A stretch of 64,000 nt of DNA, taken from Luteimonas deserti. Lineage in GTDB: Bacteria; Pseudomonadota; Gammaproteobacteria; Xanthomonadales; Xanthomonadaceae. The DNA is taken from NCBI RefSeq assembly GCF_013425765.1, contig NZ_JACCJZ010000013.1, positions 310,001 through 374,000 on the forward strand. Direction: 5' to 3'. The position numbers were made by a program, and so were the translations under genes. A model generated the notes under the pieces. That model made no database searches. It worked only from the letters and a program-made list of their open reading frames with translations, and was not told the DNA's origin. Below are positions 43,972-52,627 of the stretch, piece after piece (position 1 is the stretch's first letter; each line of letters opens with the position of its first letter).

Positions 43972-44943
43972 ATGGGGACCGGACTGTTTCTCGCCATGGT
44001 GCTGGCTGTCGCCGGCATCATCGTGCTGTTCAAGACCGTGCGCATGGTGCCGCAGGGCTTCGAGTGGACCGTCGAGCGTTTCGGCAAGTACACCCACTCG
44101 ATGACACCGGGTCTGCACTTCCTGATCCCGATCGTCTACGGCGTCGGGCGCAAGATCAACATGATGGAGCAGGTGCTCGATGTCCCGAGCCAGGACGTCA
44201 TCACCCGCGACAACGCGGTGGTACGCGTCGACGGCGTGGTGTTCTTCCAGGTGCTCGACGCCGCCAAGGCGGCATATGAAGTCTCCAACCTCGAGATCGC
44301 CACGATCGCGCTGGTGCAGACCAACATCCGCACCGTGATCGGCTCGATGGACCTCGACGAGTCGCTGAGCAACCGCGAGACCATCAATGCCCAGCTGCTC
44401 AACGTCGTCGACCAGGCCACCAACCCCTGGGGCATCAAGGTCACGCGTATCGAGATCCGCGACATCCAGCCTCCGCGTGACCTCATCGACTCGATGGCCC
44501 GGCAGATGAAGGCCGAGCGCGAGCGCCGCGCGGTGATCCTGGAAGCGGAAGGCCATCGCCAGTCGGCGATCCTGCGCGCCGAAGGCGAGAAGCAGGGCGC
44601 GATCCTCGAGGCCGAAGGCCAGAAGGAAGCCGCGTTCCGCGAAGCCGAGGCACGCGAGCGTCTGGCCGAAGCCGAAGCGCGGGCCACTGAGATGGTGTCC
44701 AACGCGATCGCCAAGGGCGACGTACAGGCGATCAACTACTTCGTCGCGCAGAAGTATGTCGAGGCGTTCAGGGAACTGGCGACCGCGCCCAACCAGAAGT
44801 TCGTGCTGATGCCGATGGAGACCAGCGGGATCATCGGCTCGATCGCCGGCATCGGCGAGCTCGCGCGCGAGGCGCTGAGCAGCCAGAAGTCGGCGCCGGC
44901 GCGTCCGGTGCCGCCGCCTCCGCCGTCGCGCGCGGGCCTCTGA
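43972..44943 (+). CDS. qmcA: SPFH/Band 7 protein QmcA
   Basis: 323-residue membrane-anchored stomatin-like protein. An N-terminal helix (about residues 4-22) is followed by the SPFH domain (VPQGFEWTVERFGKYTHSMTPG, INMMEQVLDVPSQDVITRDNA) and a long coiled coil of Glu/Ala/Arg repeats (AEGHRQSAILRAEGEKQ, about 180-245). It closely resembles E. coli QmcA. Such proteins scaffold membrane microdomains. The NfeD partner begins one base after its stop, the conserved pairing. Confidence 0.92.
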   Translation: MGTGLFLAMVLAVAGIIVLFKTVRMVPQGFEWTVERFGKYTHSMTPGLHFLIPIVYGVGRKINMMEQVLDVPSQDVITRDNAVVRVDGVVFFQVLDAAKAAYEVSNLEIATIALVQTNIRTVIGSMDLDESLSNRETINAQLLNVVDQATNPWGIKVTRIEIRDIQPPRDLIDSMARQMKAERERRAVILEAEGHRQSAILRAEGEKQGAILEAEGQKEAAFREAEARERLAEAEARATEMVSNAIAKGDVQAINYFVAQKYVEAFRELATAPNQKFVLMPMETSGIIGSIAGIGELAREALSSQKSAPARPVPPPPPSRAGL

Positions 44944-44944
44944 G

Positions 44945-45385
44945 ATGGACTGGCTGCGCTGGGATGTCGTGGGCTGGGGCGCGCTCGCGCTGCTGCTGAT
45001 GGCGGCCGAGACGCTGGTGCCCGGCGCGTTCCTGCTGTGGATGGGCTTCGCGGCCGCCGCGGTGTTCCTGATCGTACTGGTCGCACCCGGCCTGAGCATC
45101 CTGGTCCAGGTCACGCTGTTCGTCGTGCTGAGCTTCGTGGCGATCCTGGTCTACCGGCGCTGGTTCCGTGGACGCGAGCGGCAGAGCGACCACCCGTCGC
45201 TCAACCGGCGCGCGGCGCAGCACGTCGGCCGTGTCGTGCCGCTGGAGCAGGCCATCGTGGCTGGCCGGGGCCGGGTGAAGATCGGTGACGCGTTCTGGGT
45301 GGTCGAGGGCCCGGATCTCGCGGCGGGGACGCCCGTGCGCATCGTCGGCACCGATGGCGTCAACCTGCATATCGAGGTGGTCTGA
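44945..45385 (+). CDS. NfeD-family membrane protein
   Basis: 146-residue partner of the adjacent SPFH protein. Two to three membrane helices cover about residues 10-70 (GALALLLMAAETLVPGAFLLW, VTLFVVLSFVAILVY). They are followed by the small OB-fold NfeD C-terminal domain (LNRRAAQHVGRVVPLEQAIVAGRGRVKIGD, WVVEGPDL, GTPVRIVGTDG). It is the short form without the N-terminal ClpP-like protease. The ATG lies just 1 base beyond the qmcA stop, indicating an operon. Confidence 0.9.
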   Translation: MDWLRWDVVGWGALALLLMAAETLVPGAFLLWMGFAAAAVFLIVLVAPGLSILVQVTLFVVLSFVAILVYRRWFRGRERQSDHPSLNRRAAQHVGRVVPLEQAIVAGRGRVKIGDAFWVVEGPDLAAGTPVRIVGTDGVNLHIEVV

Positions 45386-45462
45386 CGCCACGCGTCGCGC
45401 ACACCCGCGGCTCGGCACGCCCCGCCGGGACCTGAGGTCCGCGTGCGGCGGGGTCGAACTGC

Positions 45463-45468
45463 GATAAT
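45463..45468 (+). promoter_or_regulatory. Probable -10 element for gcvT
   Basis: GATAAT lies 28 bases before the gcvT ATG. The -35 region is poor. No glycine riboswitch fits in the 111-base gap. Confidence 0.4.
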
Positions 45469-45496
45469 CCCGGCTTTCCGCAGAGAGCCGGCTGTC

Positions 45497-46594
45497 ATGA
45501 CCCAGAAGACCATCCTCAATGCCTCGCACCGCGCGCTCGGCGCGCGCATGGTCGATTTCGGCGGGTGGGACATGCCGCTCGCCTATGGCTCCCAGATCGA
45601 GGAGCACCACCATGTACGCCGCGATGCCGGCATGTTCGACGTCAGCCACATGACCGTGGTCGATCTCGAGGGCGCGGGCACGCGCGACTTCCTGCGCAAG
45701 CTGCTGGCCAACTCGGTCGACAAGCTCAAGGCGCCTGGCAAGGCGCTCTACAGCTGCATGCTGACGCCCGAAGGCGGCGTGATCGACGATCTGATCGTCT
45801 ACTTCATCGAAGGCGACCGCTTCCGTCTGGTGGTCAATGCCGCCACGCGCGACAAGGACCTCGCGTGGATCCAGGCCCAGGCCGCGGCCTTCGACGTCGG
45901 TGTCACCGAGCGCCCCGAGCTCGCGCTGATTGCGGTGCAGGGCCCGCAGGCCCGTGCCCGGGTCGGGGTGTTGCTGGGCGAGACGCACGCGGCGGCCGTC
46001 GCGGCACTCGGCCGCTTCGCCGCCGTCACGCTGGACGCCACGCCGTTCGGCGACCTGTTCGTCGCGCGTACCGGCTACACGGGCGAGGACGGGTTCGAGA
46101 TCGCCGTCGATGGCGCCGGGGCGGTCGCCCTGTGGGATGCGTTGCGCGCAGCGGGTGTGGCGCCGGCGGGTCTGGGCGCACGCGACACGCTCCGGCTCGA
46201 AGCCGGACTGGCGCTCTATGGCCAGGACATGGACGAAACGGTGTCGCCCTACGAAGCAGGTCTCGGCTGGACGGTCGCGCTCGACGACGGGCGCGACTTC
46301 AATGGTCGCGGCACGCTCGAGCGGCACGCGGTCGCCGCCCCGCGGCAGATGATCGGGCTGGTCATGGACGACAAGGGCGTACTGCGGCATGGGCAGGTGG
46401 TGGCGACCGCCAACGGGGAGGGCGAGATCCTCTCGGGTACGTTCTCGCCGACCATCGGCAAGTCGATCGCGTTCGCGCGCGTGCCGGCCGGCGAGACCGG
46501 CGACGTGACGGTGGACATCCGTGGCCGGCAGGTGCCGTTGCGCGTGGTCGCCTTTCCCTTCGTGCGCAAGGGCCGCCCCGCCGACGGCATCTGA
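45497..46594 (+). CDS. gcvT: Aminomethyltransferase GcvT (glycine cleavage T protein)
   Basis: 365-residue tetrahydrofolate-dependent enzyme of the glycine cleavage system. It takes the methylamine group from the lipoyl arm of GcvH and forms methylene-THF with release of ammonia. Family blocks are [61 protein letters not shown] and [21 protein letters not shown]. It is followed by gcvH after 69 bases. No gcvP is in the window, so the P protein is encoded elsewhere. Confidence 0.96.
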   Translation: MTQKTILNASHRALGARMVDFGGWDMPLAYGSQIEEHHHVRRDAGMFDVSHMTVVDLEGAGTRDFLRKLLANSVDKLKAPGKALYSCMLTPEGGVIDDLIVYFIEGDRFRLVVNAATRDKDLAWIQAQAAAFDVGVTERPELALIAVQGPQARARVGVLLGETHAAAVAALGRFAAVTLDATPFGDLFVARTGYTGEDGFEIAVDGAGAVALWDALRAAGVAPAGLGARDTLRLEAGLALYGQDMDETVSPYEAGLGWTVALDDGRDFNGRGTLERHAVAAPRQMIGLVMDDKGVLRHGQVVATANGEGEILSGTFSPTIGKSIAFARVPAGETGDVTVDIRGRQVPLRVVAFPFVRKGRPADGI

Positions 46595-46663
46595 TGCGCG
46601 CCCCGCACGTTCGTCGCTACACTAGCGTCCACTTCCCAACGCACCCGTTTCCCGGAGCCGACC

Positions 46664-47059
46664 ATGAGTGAAATCCCTGGCGACCTGAAGTTCCAGAACT
46701 CCCACGAGTGGGTCCGCATCGAAGGCGATGGCAAGGTCACCGTCGGCATTTCCGACCACGCCCAGGCATTGCTCGGCGATCTCGTCTATGTCGAGCTGCC
46801 GCAGGTGGGAGACAGCGTCACGGTCGGCAACGGTGTGGCCGTGGTGGAGTCGGTCAAGGCGGCGTCGGACGTCTACGCGCCTGTCTCGGGCACGATCACC
46901 GCGGTCAACGCCGCACTGGCGGACAAGCCCGAGACCATCAACGAGGACGCCTACGGCGAGGGCTGGATGTTCGTCATCGAGCTCGACGAACCCGAACAGC
47001 TCAACGAGCTGCTGGTGCCGGACGACTACGCCGAACTGCTCGAGGGCGAAGAAGACTGA
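46664..47059 (+). CDS. gcvH: Glycine cleavage H protein GcvH
   Basis: 131-residue lipoyl carrier shuttling the methylamine between the P, T and L proteins. The lipoylated Lys65 is in [17 protein letters not shown]. The opening [22 protein letters not shown] and the closing [14 protein letters not shown] are typical. It probably forms an operon with gcvT, ended by a strong terminator 29 bases downstream. Confidence 0.97.
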   Translation: MSEIPGDLKFQNSHEWVRIEGDGKVTVGISDHAQALLGDLVYVELPQVGDSVTVGNGVAVVESVKAASDVYAPVSGTITAVNAALADKPETINEDAYGEGWMFVIELDEPEQLNELLVPDDYAELLEGEED

Positions 47060-47087
47060 TCCTGCGAGGGATCACCCCGGCAAGACG

Positions 47088-47116
47088 ACGCGCCTCGCAG
47101 GAGGCGCGTTTTTTTT
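47088..47116 (+). terminator. Rho-independent terminator of gcvTH
   Basis: Perfect 9-bp stem ACGCGCCTC / GAGGCGCGT (47088-47096, 47101-47109), loop GCAG, followed by seven T. Confidence 0.92.
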
Positions 47117-47527
47117 GGGGGTCGCCCGGGCGTCACGCACTGCAGCTCCGACGATCGCGTCGGGCGCTCGTCGCTCGAGATGCGCGTCGTCTCCGGGGCG
47201 GCGCGCATCGCTCGAAGCTCGCGCAGTTTCGCGCAAACGCATCGTGCAGGTGCGCAAACCGCGCCGCGGCCGTGACGTGGCGTTGACGCTCGACGCGCCG
47301 GTACGACGTCGCGCACCACATCACGCTCGCATGCATGCGGCCCAGGTTCCGGGCGCAGTGGTTCGAAACTGCCGCGAGCGATTCGCCTTGTTTTATGCGG
47401 TTTGCGCAACGTCCGCGATTCGCAGTCGAGTCGTCGGCGGTGCGCGCGCGCGCGCGCGTCAGCCCGCACGGACCGCGCCGGTCGTCGTCACGTCGGACGC
47501 ACACCACAAAAAAAATGCGACGACCTG
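47117..47527. other. 411-base intergenic region without a supported gene
   Basis: Very CG-rich and rich in GCGCAAA-type words. It contains an alternating (CG) tract (47442-47458). No frame has normal codon use and no RNA family was recognised. The GC content drops sharply after 47500. Confidence 0.5.
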
Positions 47528-47556
47528 TTGACAGTGGAAATAAGCGTGATTAGGTT
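47528..47556 (+). promoter_or_regulatory. Strong sigma-70 promoter
   Basis: TTGACA (47528-47533), exactly 17 bases, then TAGGTT (47551-47556), in a locally AT-rich patch. It is the best consensus promoter in the window. The start would be near 47563, 327 bases before the histone-like gene. Confidence 0.75.
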
Positions 47557-47562
47557 TCGCGG

Positions 47563-47731
47563 CAATAGACGCCTGCCATAAAACGAGTGAGTCGAGCCAC
47601 GACAACAACGCGCAGCACACCCCGGGACTCCGCCAGCGACAGCACAGGGTGGATGCGGGCAGGGTCACCGCCGAAGAACACCGAACCATCGAATGTCGAC
47701 ATCCGCGCCCGGTTCACGGCGCGGATGTTTT
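47563..47731 (+). ncRNA. Candidate small RNA or leader upstream of the histone-like gene
   Basis: The interval from the strong promoter to a terminator-like hairpin at 47699-47731 would give an RNA of about 170 bases with no coding-like frame. It could be an independent small RNA or a long leader that attenuates the downstream histone-like gene. No known family recognised. Confidence 0.45.
47699..47731 (+). terminator. Terminator-like hairpin upstream of the histone-like gene
   Basis: Perfect 11-bp stem ACATCCGCGCC / GGCGCGGATGT (47699-47709, 47718-47728) with an 8-base loop and a short T tail (TTTC). The stem is strong, but the tail is short, so partial read-through to the downstream gene is plausible. 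Confidence 0.6.
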
Positions 47732-47889
47732 CGTATCACAGGGATCCCGTCGTGCATCCGACGGTCCTCGCACCGAATCCGTTCCGATGCGCGATGCGCG
47801 TCGGCGGTTGCACGCGGGTCCGACTCCCGCGCGCCGCTTGAGAACTGGGCCGCTGTACATGCAAGTCCACTGACGAGGAGAGCCATTCC

Positions 47890-48390
47890 ATGGCCACGAA
47901 GAAAGCTGCAAAGAAAGCCCCCGCCAAAAAGGCGACGAAGAAGGCCGCGAAGAAGTCCACTGCCAAGAAGGCCGTGAGCCGCGTCAAGAAGGCCGCGAAG
48001 AAGGTCGCCAAGAAGGTCGCGAAGGCGACCAAGCGTCCGACCAAGAAGGCTGCAACGAAGAAGACCGCCAAGAAGACCGCAGCGAAGAAGACCACCAAGA
48101 AGGCCGCTGGCAAGAAGACCGCCAAGAAGACGGCGAAGAAGGCTGCGACCAAGAAGACCGCGAAGAAGTCCGCGACCAAGAAGGCCGCCAAGAAGTCGGC
48201 GACCAAGAAGACCGCGAAGAAGTCGGCGACCAAGAAGACCGCCAAGAAGTCCGCGACCAAGAAGGCCGCCAAGAAGCCGGCTGCCAAGAAGACCGCGAAG
48301 AAGGCCGCCACCAAGAAGGCGCCGACCCGGCGCGCAAAGAAGGCCGCAACGCCGGTCGTGATTCCCACGACCCCGACGCCGCTGATCTGA
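47890..48390 (+). CDS. Histone H1-like DNA-binding protein, Lys/Ala repeats
   Basis: 166-residue, extremely basic protein built almost only of Lys, Ala and Thr. Degenerate repeats such as KKAAKK, KKTAKK and SATKKTAKK run from residue 3 to about 150, and a short neutral tail ([13 protein letters not shown]) ends it. It resembles the C-terminal domain of eukaryotic histone H1 and bacterial H1-like proteins (AlgP/Hc1 type) that bind DNA and compact the nucleoid. GAGGAG upstream is a good ribosome site. The repetitive DNA makes copy-number change by slippage likely. A strong terminator follows. Confidence 0.88.
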   Translation: MATKKAAKKAPAKKATKKAAKKSTAKKAVSRVKKAAKKVAKKVAKATKRPTKKAATKKTAKKTAAKKTTKKAAGKKTAKKTAKKAATKKTAKKSATKKAAKKSATKKTAKKSATKKTAKKSATKKAAKKPAAKKTAKKAATKKAPTRRAKKAATPVVIPTTPTPLI

Positions 48391-48415
48391 TCCTCGCAGC
48401 AACGCAATACCGAAC

Positions 48416-48457
48416 GCTCTTCCTCCGCGTGCCCAGGCGGAGGAGGAGCTTTTTTTT
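48416..48457 (+). terminator. Rho-independent terminator of the histone-like gene
   Basis: 13-bp stem with one G-U pair (48416-48428 with 48437-48449), loop GTGCCCAG, then eight T. Confidence 0.92.
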
Positions 48458-48490
48458 GTTGGGCGGTGCCGGGCGGTCAGCCCGGACGCG

Positions 48491-49915
48491 TCATTCCGGC
48501 GTGGCGTCGGCGCGGTTCGACAGGCTGCCGCCCTCGAACGCGGCCGGGCTCTGCGGCTGGCCGCGACGCGCGTGCAGCAGCTCGATGTTGGGGTCGACGT
48601 CGAGCCAGCGCTGGGGCGGCAGGCCGATCGCGCGGTCGAGGATCGTGGGCATCAGGCCCGACGGCAGGCCGCTCTCGCTGTTCCACAGCACCACAATGCC
48701 GAGATCGCGTTCGGGCATCATCGCCATCAGGCCGCGATAGCCCTGCACGGCGCCGCCGTGGAAGACCACGCGATGCCCGGAATAATCGAATACGCGCCAG
48801 CCCAGGCCGTATCCGGCGGCATCGAGGCGGTCGCGCCGCCACGACGAGTTTCGCATCTCCGGCGGTGTGCCGACGATCGGCGACTGCAGTGTGGCGAGCA
48901 GCGGTGCGGGCAACACGTCGGGCCGGTGTCCGGTCTGCGCGATCATCCACTGCGCCATGTCCTGGATGCTGGCGTTGACGCCGGCGGCCGGCGCCAGCCG
49001 GTAGTACGTGGGCTTGGGCGTCAGCGAAGTCCAGCCGCCACCGGCGCGCACGTGCGGCTTGGCCCAACGGGCACTGGCCTGGATCCCGTCGAGCCCGTAA
49101 CTGGCGTCGTTCATGCCCAGCGGTTTGAAGATGCGCCGTGAGACCGCCTCGCTGAAGAACTGCCCGGAGGTGGCGAAGACCACGTCGCCGATCAGGCTGA
49201 AGGCCACGTTCTGGTAAGCGTAGCAATTGCCCGGCTGGCAGGTCATGGGCGCCGACGACAGGCGCTGGACCAGGTCGTGGTAGTCGGCGTTGCGTTCGAT
49301 GTCGCGATCGTAGGTGTTGCGGCCCAGGCCGACGCGATGGCTCAGCACGTCGGCAACGGTCAGGCGCTGGGCAGCGAGGGGATCGGAGAGACGCAGCGAC
49401 GGCATGTAGTCGACGATGTGGCTGTCCCAGCGCAGCGCCCCCTCGGACACCAGCATGCCGGTGATGGTGCCGGCGAAAGGCTTGGAGAGTGACGCGAGAC
49501 GGAAGACGGTATGCGCGTCGACCGGTTCGGCGGCGCGGACGTCGGTGATGCCGTATCCGCGCGCGCTGAGGATGCGGCCCTGATGGACGATGGCCATCGC
49601 CAGACCCGGCACACGCTGGTTGGCCACCAGGTCCTGCGCCATCGCTTCGAACAGCTGGACATCGAACCCGTTGGCGAGCGGCCGCGGCTGCTTGACCGGC
49701 ATCAGCGGCTGCGGCTTCACCGCGTCCTCGCGGCTGACCACGGCGGGCTGCTCGCTCAGCGGCACGACCCCGTGCAGGTCGACCGGCGTCTCAAACTCGT
49801 CTCCCTCGGCGGGCGCCGTCGGGCTCTGCGCCGCCGAACCGAGCGCGGCGGGAAGCAGCAATCCGATCAGGCCAAGCCGGGCGAGATGCCGGCGCGTCGC
49901 ATGTCGGCTTTTCAT
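48491..49915 (-). CDS. Serine hydrolase of the class C beta-lactamase fold, secreted
   Basis: 474-residue exported enzyme with a signal peptide (about residues 1-29). The active-site SxxK is Ser142-Leu-Ser-Lys145 in [11 protein letters not shown] YxN-type motif is YAYQN, and a KTG-equivalent is FHGGAVQGY. This is the family of penicillin-binding-protein-like esterases, D-aminopeptidases and class C beta-lactamases. Resistance to beta-lactams cannot be inferred. It is convergent with the histone-like gene and divergent from lemA (about 85 bases between starts). Confidence 0.88.
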   Translation of the reverse strand: MKSRHATRRHLARLGLIGLLLPAALGSAAQSPTAPAEGDEFETPVDLHGVVPLSEQPAVVSREDAVKPQPLMPVKQPRPLANGFDVQLFEAMAQDLVANQRVPGLAMAIVHQGRILSARGYGITDVRAAEPVDAHTVFRLASLSKPFAGTITGMLVSEGALRWDSHIVDYMPSLRLSDPLAAQRLTVADVLSHRVGLGRNTYDRDIERNADYHDLVQRLSSAPMTCQPGNCYAYQNVAFSLIGDVVFATSGQFFSEAVSRRIFKPLGMNDASYGLDGIQASARWAKPHVRAGGGWTSLTPKPTYYRLAPAAGVNASIQDMAQWMIAQTGHRPDVLPAPLLATLQSPIVGTPPEMRNSSWRRDRLDAAGYGLGWRVFDYSGHRVVFHGGAVQGYRGLMAMMPERDLGIVVLWNSESGLPSGLMPTILDRAIGLPPQRWLDVDPNIELLHARRGQPQSPAAFEGGSLSNRADATPE

Positions 49916-49986
49916 CGGGCCTGCCCCCTGCGTATGCTCTGGCGGATGGGGGCGATGATAGCGCCTGATTTCCTGTTTGCATGAAC

Positions 49987-49995
49987 AAGGGGAGG
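49987..49995 (+). promoter_or_regulatory. Ribosome binding site deciding the lemA start
   Basis: AAGGGGAGG lies 4 bases before the ATG at 50000 and even closer to the TTG at 49997. The ATG is the better start. Confidence 0.7.
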
Positions 49996-49999
49996 TTTG

Positions 50000-50602
50000 A
50001 TGGGTAGCTTTCTGATCCTGCTGGTTTTTCTTGGTATCGCGATTGCACTCGCGCTGTGGGCCGTCGGTATCTACAACGGTCTGGTCACGGCCCGTAACGC
50101 CTACAAGAACGCCTTCGCCCAGATCGACGTGCAGCTGCAGCGGCGCTTCGACCTGATCCCCAATCTGGTCGAAACCGTGCGCGGTTACATGACCCACGAG
50201 CGCGAAACGCTCGAGGCCGTCACCCAAGCCCGCAACATGGCCCAGGCCGGCCTGTCCGCGGCCAAGGCCGATCCGGGCGATCCGGCGGCGATGGCCCAGC
50301 TCGCGCAATCGCAGGGCATGCTCAACAACGCGCTCGGCCGGCTGCTCGCGGTGTCGGAGGCGTATCCCGACCTCAAGGCCAGCCAGAACATGATGCAGCT
50401 GACCGAGGAGCTGACCAGCACCGAAAACAAGGTGGCGTTCGCGCGTCAGGCCTACAACGATTCGGTGATGGCCTACAACAACCGGCGCGAAGTGTTTCCC
50501 TCGAGCGTGGTCGCGGGCATGTTCAACTTCAAGGAAGCCGCGCTGCTCGACATTCCGGCCGATCGCGCCGAAGTGCGTGAAGCGCCGAAGGTGAGCTTCT
50601 GA
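50000..50602 (+). CDS. lemA: LemA family protein
   Basis: 200-residue membrane protein with one N-terminal helix (about residues 3-22) and a helical-bundle domain. Signatures are YNGLVTARNAYKNAFAQIDVQLQRRFDLIPNLVETV, YMTHERETLEAVTQAR, AVSEAYPDLKAS and TENKVAFARQAYNDSVMAYN. LemA proteins have no settled function. The gene is followed at 108 bases by an M48 metalloprotease, the usual LemA/HtpX-type neighbourhood. Confidence 0.92.
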   Translation: MGSFLILLVFLGIAIALALWAVGIYNGLVTARNAYKNAFAQIDVQLQRRFDLIPNLVETVRGYMTHERETLEAVTQARNMAQAGLSAAKADPGDPAAMAQLAQSQGMLNNALGRLLAVSEAYPDLKASQNMMQLTEELTSTENKVAFARQAYNDSVMAYNNRREVFPSSVVAGMFNFKEAALLDIPADRAEVREAPKVSF

Positions 50603-50710
50603 CCGCGGCGATCGTGATCCGCCCATGCTGAGCCACCGGCAGGTCACGAAGGCGGACGGTCCCCACGGGACGTCCGCCCGTCACCGTCATCGCCCGCGGA
50701 TGGATCGCGC

Positions 50711-52603
50711 ATGAACTTTTTCGAACGACAGGCGCAAGCGCGCCGGGCCAGCACCCGGCTCGTGGTGCTGTTCGCGCTGGCGGTGCTCGCGATCGTCATC
50801 GCGGTGAACCTGATGGTGCTGCTGGTGGTCGGGCCGCAACCCGGCCCACTGGCGGCGACCACGCTGGTGACGCTGGCCGTGATCGGCCTCGGATCGCTGT
50901 TCCGTATCGCCTCCCTCGGCAGCGGCGGCGAGCAGGTCGCGCAGCAGCTTGGCGGCGTGCCGGTGCCCGAGGACACCACCGATCCACGCCTGCGTCGCCT
51001 GCGCAATGTGGTCGAGGAAATGGCGATCGCGTCCGGCGTGCCCGTGCCGCGCATCTACGTGCTCGAGCACGAAAGCGCGATCAATGCATTCGCGGCTGGG
51101 TATTCGACGTCGGACGCGGTCGTGGCGGTGACCCGCGGCACTCTCGAGCGGCTCAATCGCGACGAGTTGCAGGGCGTGGTCGCACACGAGTTCAGCCACA
51201 TCCTCAATGGCGACATGCGTCTGAACATCCGCCTCGTCGGCGTGCTGTTCGGCATCCTGATGATCGGCATTATCGGCCGGAAGATCCTCTGGCACGGACG
51301 CGGCGTCCGCGGGAGCGGCGCGCTTGCGGTGTTCGGCCTGGCGTTGGTGGCTATCGTGGTCGGCAGCCTCGGGGTGTTTTTCGGACGCATGATCAAGGCC
51401 GGTGTCAGCCGTAGCCGCGAAGTGCTGGCCGATGCCTCGGCGGTGCAGTTCACCCGCCAGACCCAGGGCATCGCCGGAGCCTTGAAGAAGATCGGCGGTC
51501 TGGAAACAGGATCGCGCCTGGCACGGCGCGAAGACGCGGAAGAGGTTGCGCACATGCTGTTCGGCGACGGCATGGGCCTGAGCGGCCTGTTCGCGACGCA
51601 TCCACCGCTGCTGCAGCGCATCCAGGCGCTCGAACCGGGCTTCCGGCCTGAGCAGCTCTCCCGCCTGCAGGCGCAGTGGCTGGCGTCGCCGCCGGATGGG
51701 TTGCAGGAGGACGTGGCGATGGGGCTGGTCCCGCCCGGCGAGGCCCTGCCGCCGGCCGCGGGCGCCTTGTCGCTGACGCCGCAGATGGTGGCCGCGCAGG
51801 TCGCCCGGCCGCACGACGACGACTACGACCGGGCCCACGCCTTGGTGACGTCGGTCAGCCAGACCTTGCACGACGTCGCCACCCACCGCGACGCAGCCAT
51901 GCCGCTGCTGCTCGGTCTGCTGCTCGATGCCGAGGCCGGCGTGCGCGGCAAGCAGCGTACCGAAATCGTCGCCCGCCTCGGCGCGGCGGTGGCGACCGAG
52001 GCCGAGCATCTGCGCCAGACCCATCTCCTCGATCTGCATCCGATGCTTCGATTGCCGCTCGCGGCGATGGCGTTTCCGGTGCTGCGGCGCCGGCCCCGTC
52101 CGGAGATCGGCGCATTTCTCGATACGGTGCATGCGATGGTGCATGCCGACGACCACGTTTCGTTGTTCGAGTACTGCCTCGGGCGCCTGCTCGAAGTGCA
52201 GCTGCGCGAAGCGCTCGACCCCGCGCGCCACGCCCGTTTCGGCCGGCGCAAGCCCGGCAACGTGGTCCAGGAATTCGCCACCCTGCTGTCGGTGGTGGCG
52301 CACTGCGGAAACCCGGGCGATCGCGCCGCGGCGCAGCGGGCCTATCTGGCGGGCATGCAGCGCGTGCTGCCTCGCGACCACGTGCCGTACGCGCCGCCCG
52401 CGCGCGGCGTCCTGGCGCTCGATGACGTGTGGGAGCCGCTCGACGCACTGGACCCGCTGGCCAAGCAGGTGATGGTGGAAGCGATCACGGCCGCGGTGAG
52501 CCACGACGGCCGGGTCAGCGTGGCCGAATCGGAACTCCTGCGGACGATCTGCGGTGTGCTGCATTGTCCGCTTCCGCCCACGCTCGAGCAGGTACCGCGC
52601 TGA
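50711..52603 (+). CDS. M48 family membrane metalloprotease with TerB-like C-terminus
   Basis: 630-residue membrane protease. Two N-terminal helices (about residues 18-40, 50-65) and two more after the active site (about 180-200, 205-230) frame the M48 domain. The zinc motif HEFSH is near residue 158 (VVAHEFSHILNGDMRLN), with the third ligand in SREVLADASAV. It is twice as long as HtpX. About 270 extra residues at the C-terminus end in a TerB-like helical segment (ITAAVSHDGRVSVAESELLRT). It probably acts in membrane-protein quality control with lemA. Confidence 0.88.
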   Translation: MNFFERQAQARRASTRLVVLFALAVLAIVIAVNLMVLLVVGPQPGPLAATTLVTLAVIGLGSLFRIASLGSGGEQVAQQLGGVPVPEDTTDPRLRRLRNVVEEMAIASGVPVPRIYVLEHESAINAFAAGYSTSDAVVAVTRGTLERLNRDELQGVVAHEFSHILNGDMRLNIRLVGVLFGILMIGIIGRKILWHGRGVRGSGALAVFGLALVAIVVGSLGVFFGRMIKAGVSRSREVLADASAVQFTRQTQGIAGALKKIGGLETGSRLARREDAEEVAHMLFGDGMGLSGLFATHPPLLQRIQALEPGFRPEQLSRLQAQWLASPPDGLQEDVAMGLVPPGEALPPAAGALSLTPQMVAAQVARPHDDDYDRAHALVTSVSQTLHDVATHRDAAMPLLLGLLLDAEAGVRGKQRTEIVARLGAAVATEAEHLRQTHLLDLHPMLRLPLAAMAFPVLRRRPRPEIGAFLDTVHAMVHADDHVSLFEYCLGRLLEVQLREALDPARHARFGRRKPGNVVQEFATLLSVVAHCGNPGDRAAAQRAYLAGMQRVLPRDHVPYAPPARGVLALDDVWEPLDALDPLAKQVMVEAITAAVSHDGRVSVAESELLRTICGVLHCPLPPTLEQVPR

Positions 52604-52620
52604 GGCCCGGCATCCGGGCC
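52604..52620. terminator. Hairpin between convergent genes
   Basis: GGCCCGG / CCGGGCC with loop CAT fills most of the 24-base gap between the protease and oxidoreductase stops. There is no T run, so terminator function is doubtful. Confidence 0.3.
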
Positions 52621-52627
52621 CGCGGCC

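Noticed and set aside
45386-45496. Possible glycine riboswitch in front of gcvT
   Set aside because: The 111-base gap is too short for a tandem riboswitch and lacks its conserved core.
47811-47832. T-arm-like hairpin GCGGG-TCCGACT-CCCGC before the histone-like gene
   Set aside because: There is no acceptor or anticodon stem around it, so it is not a tRNA or tmRNA end.
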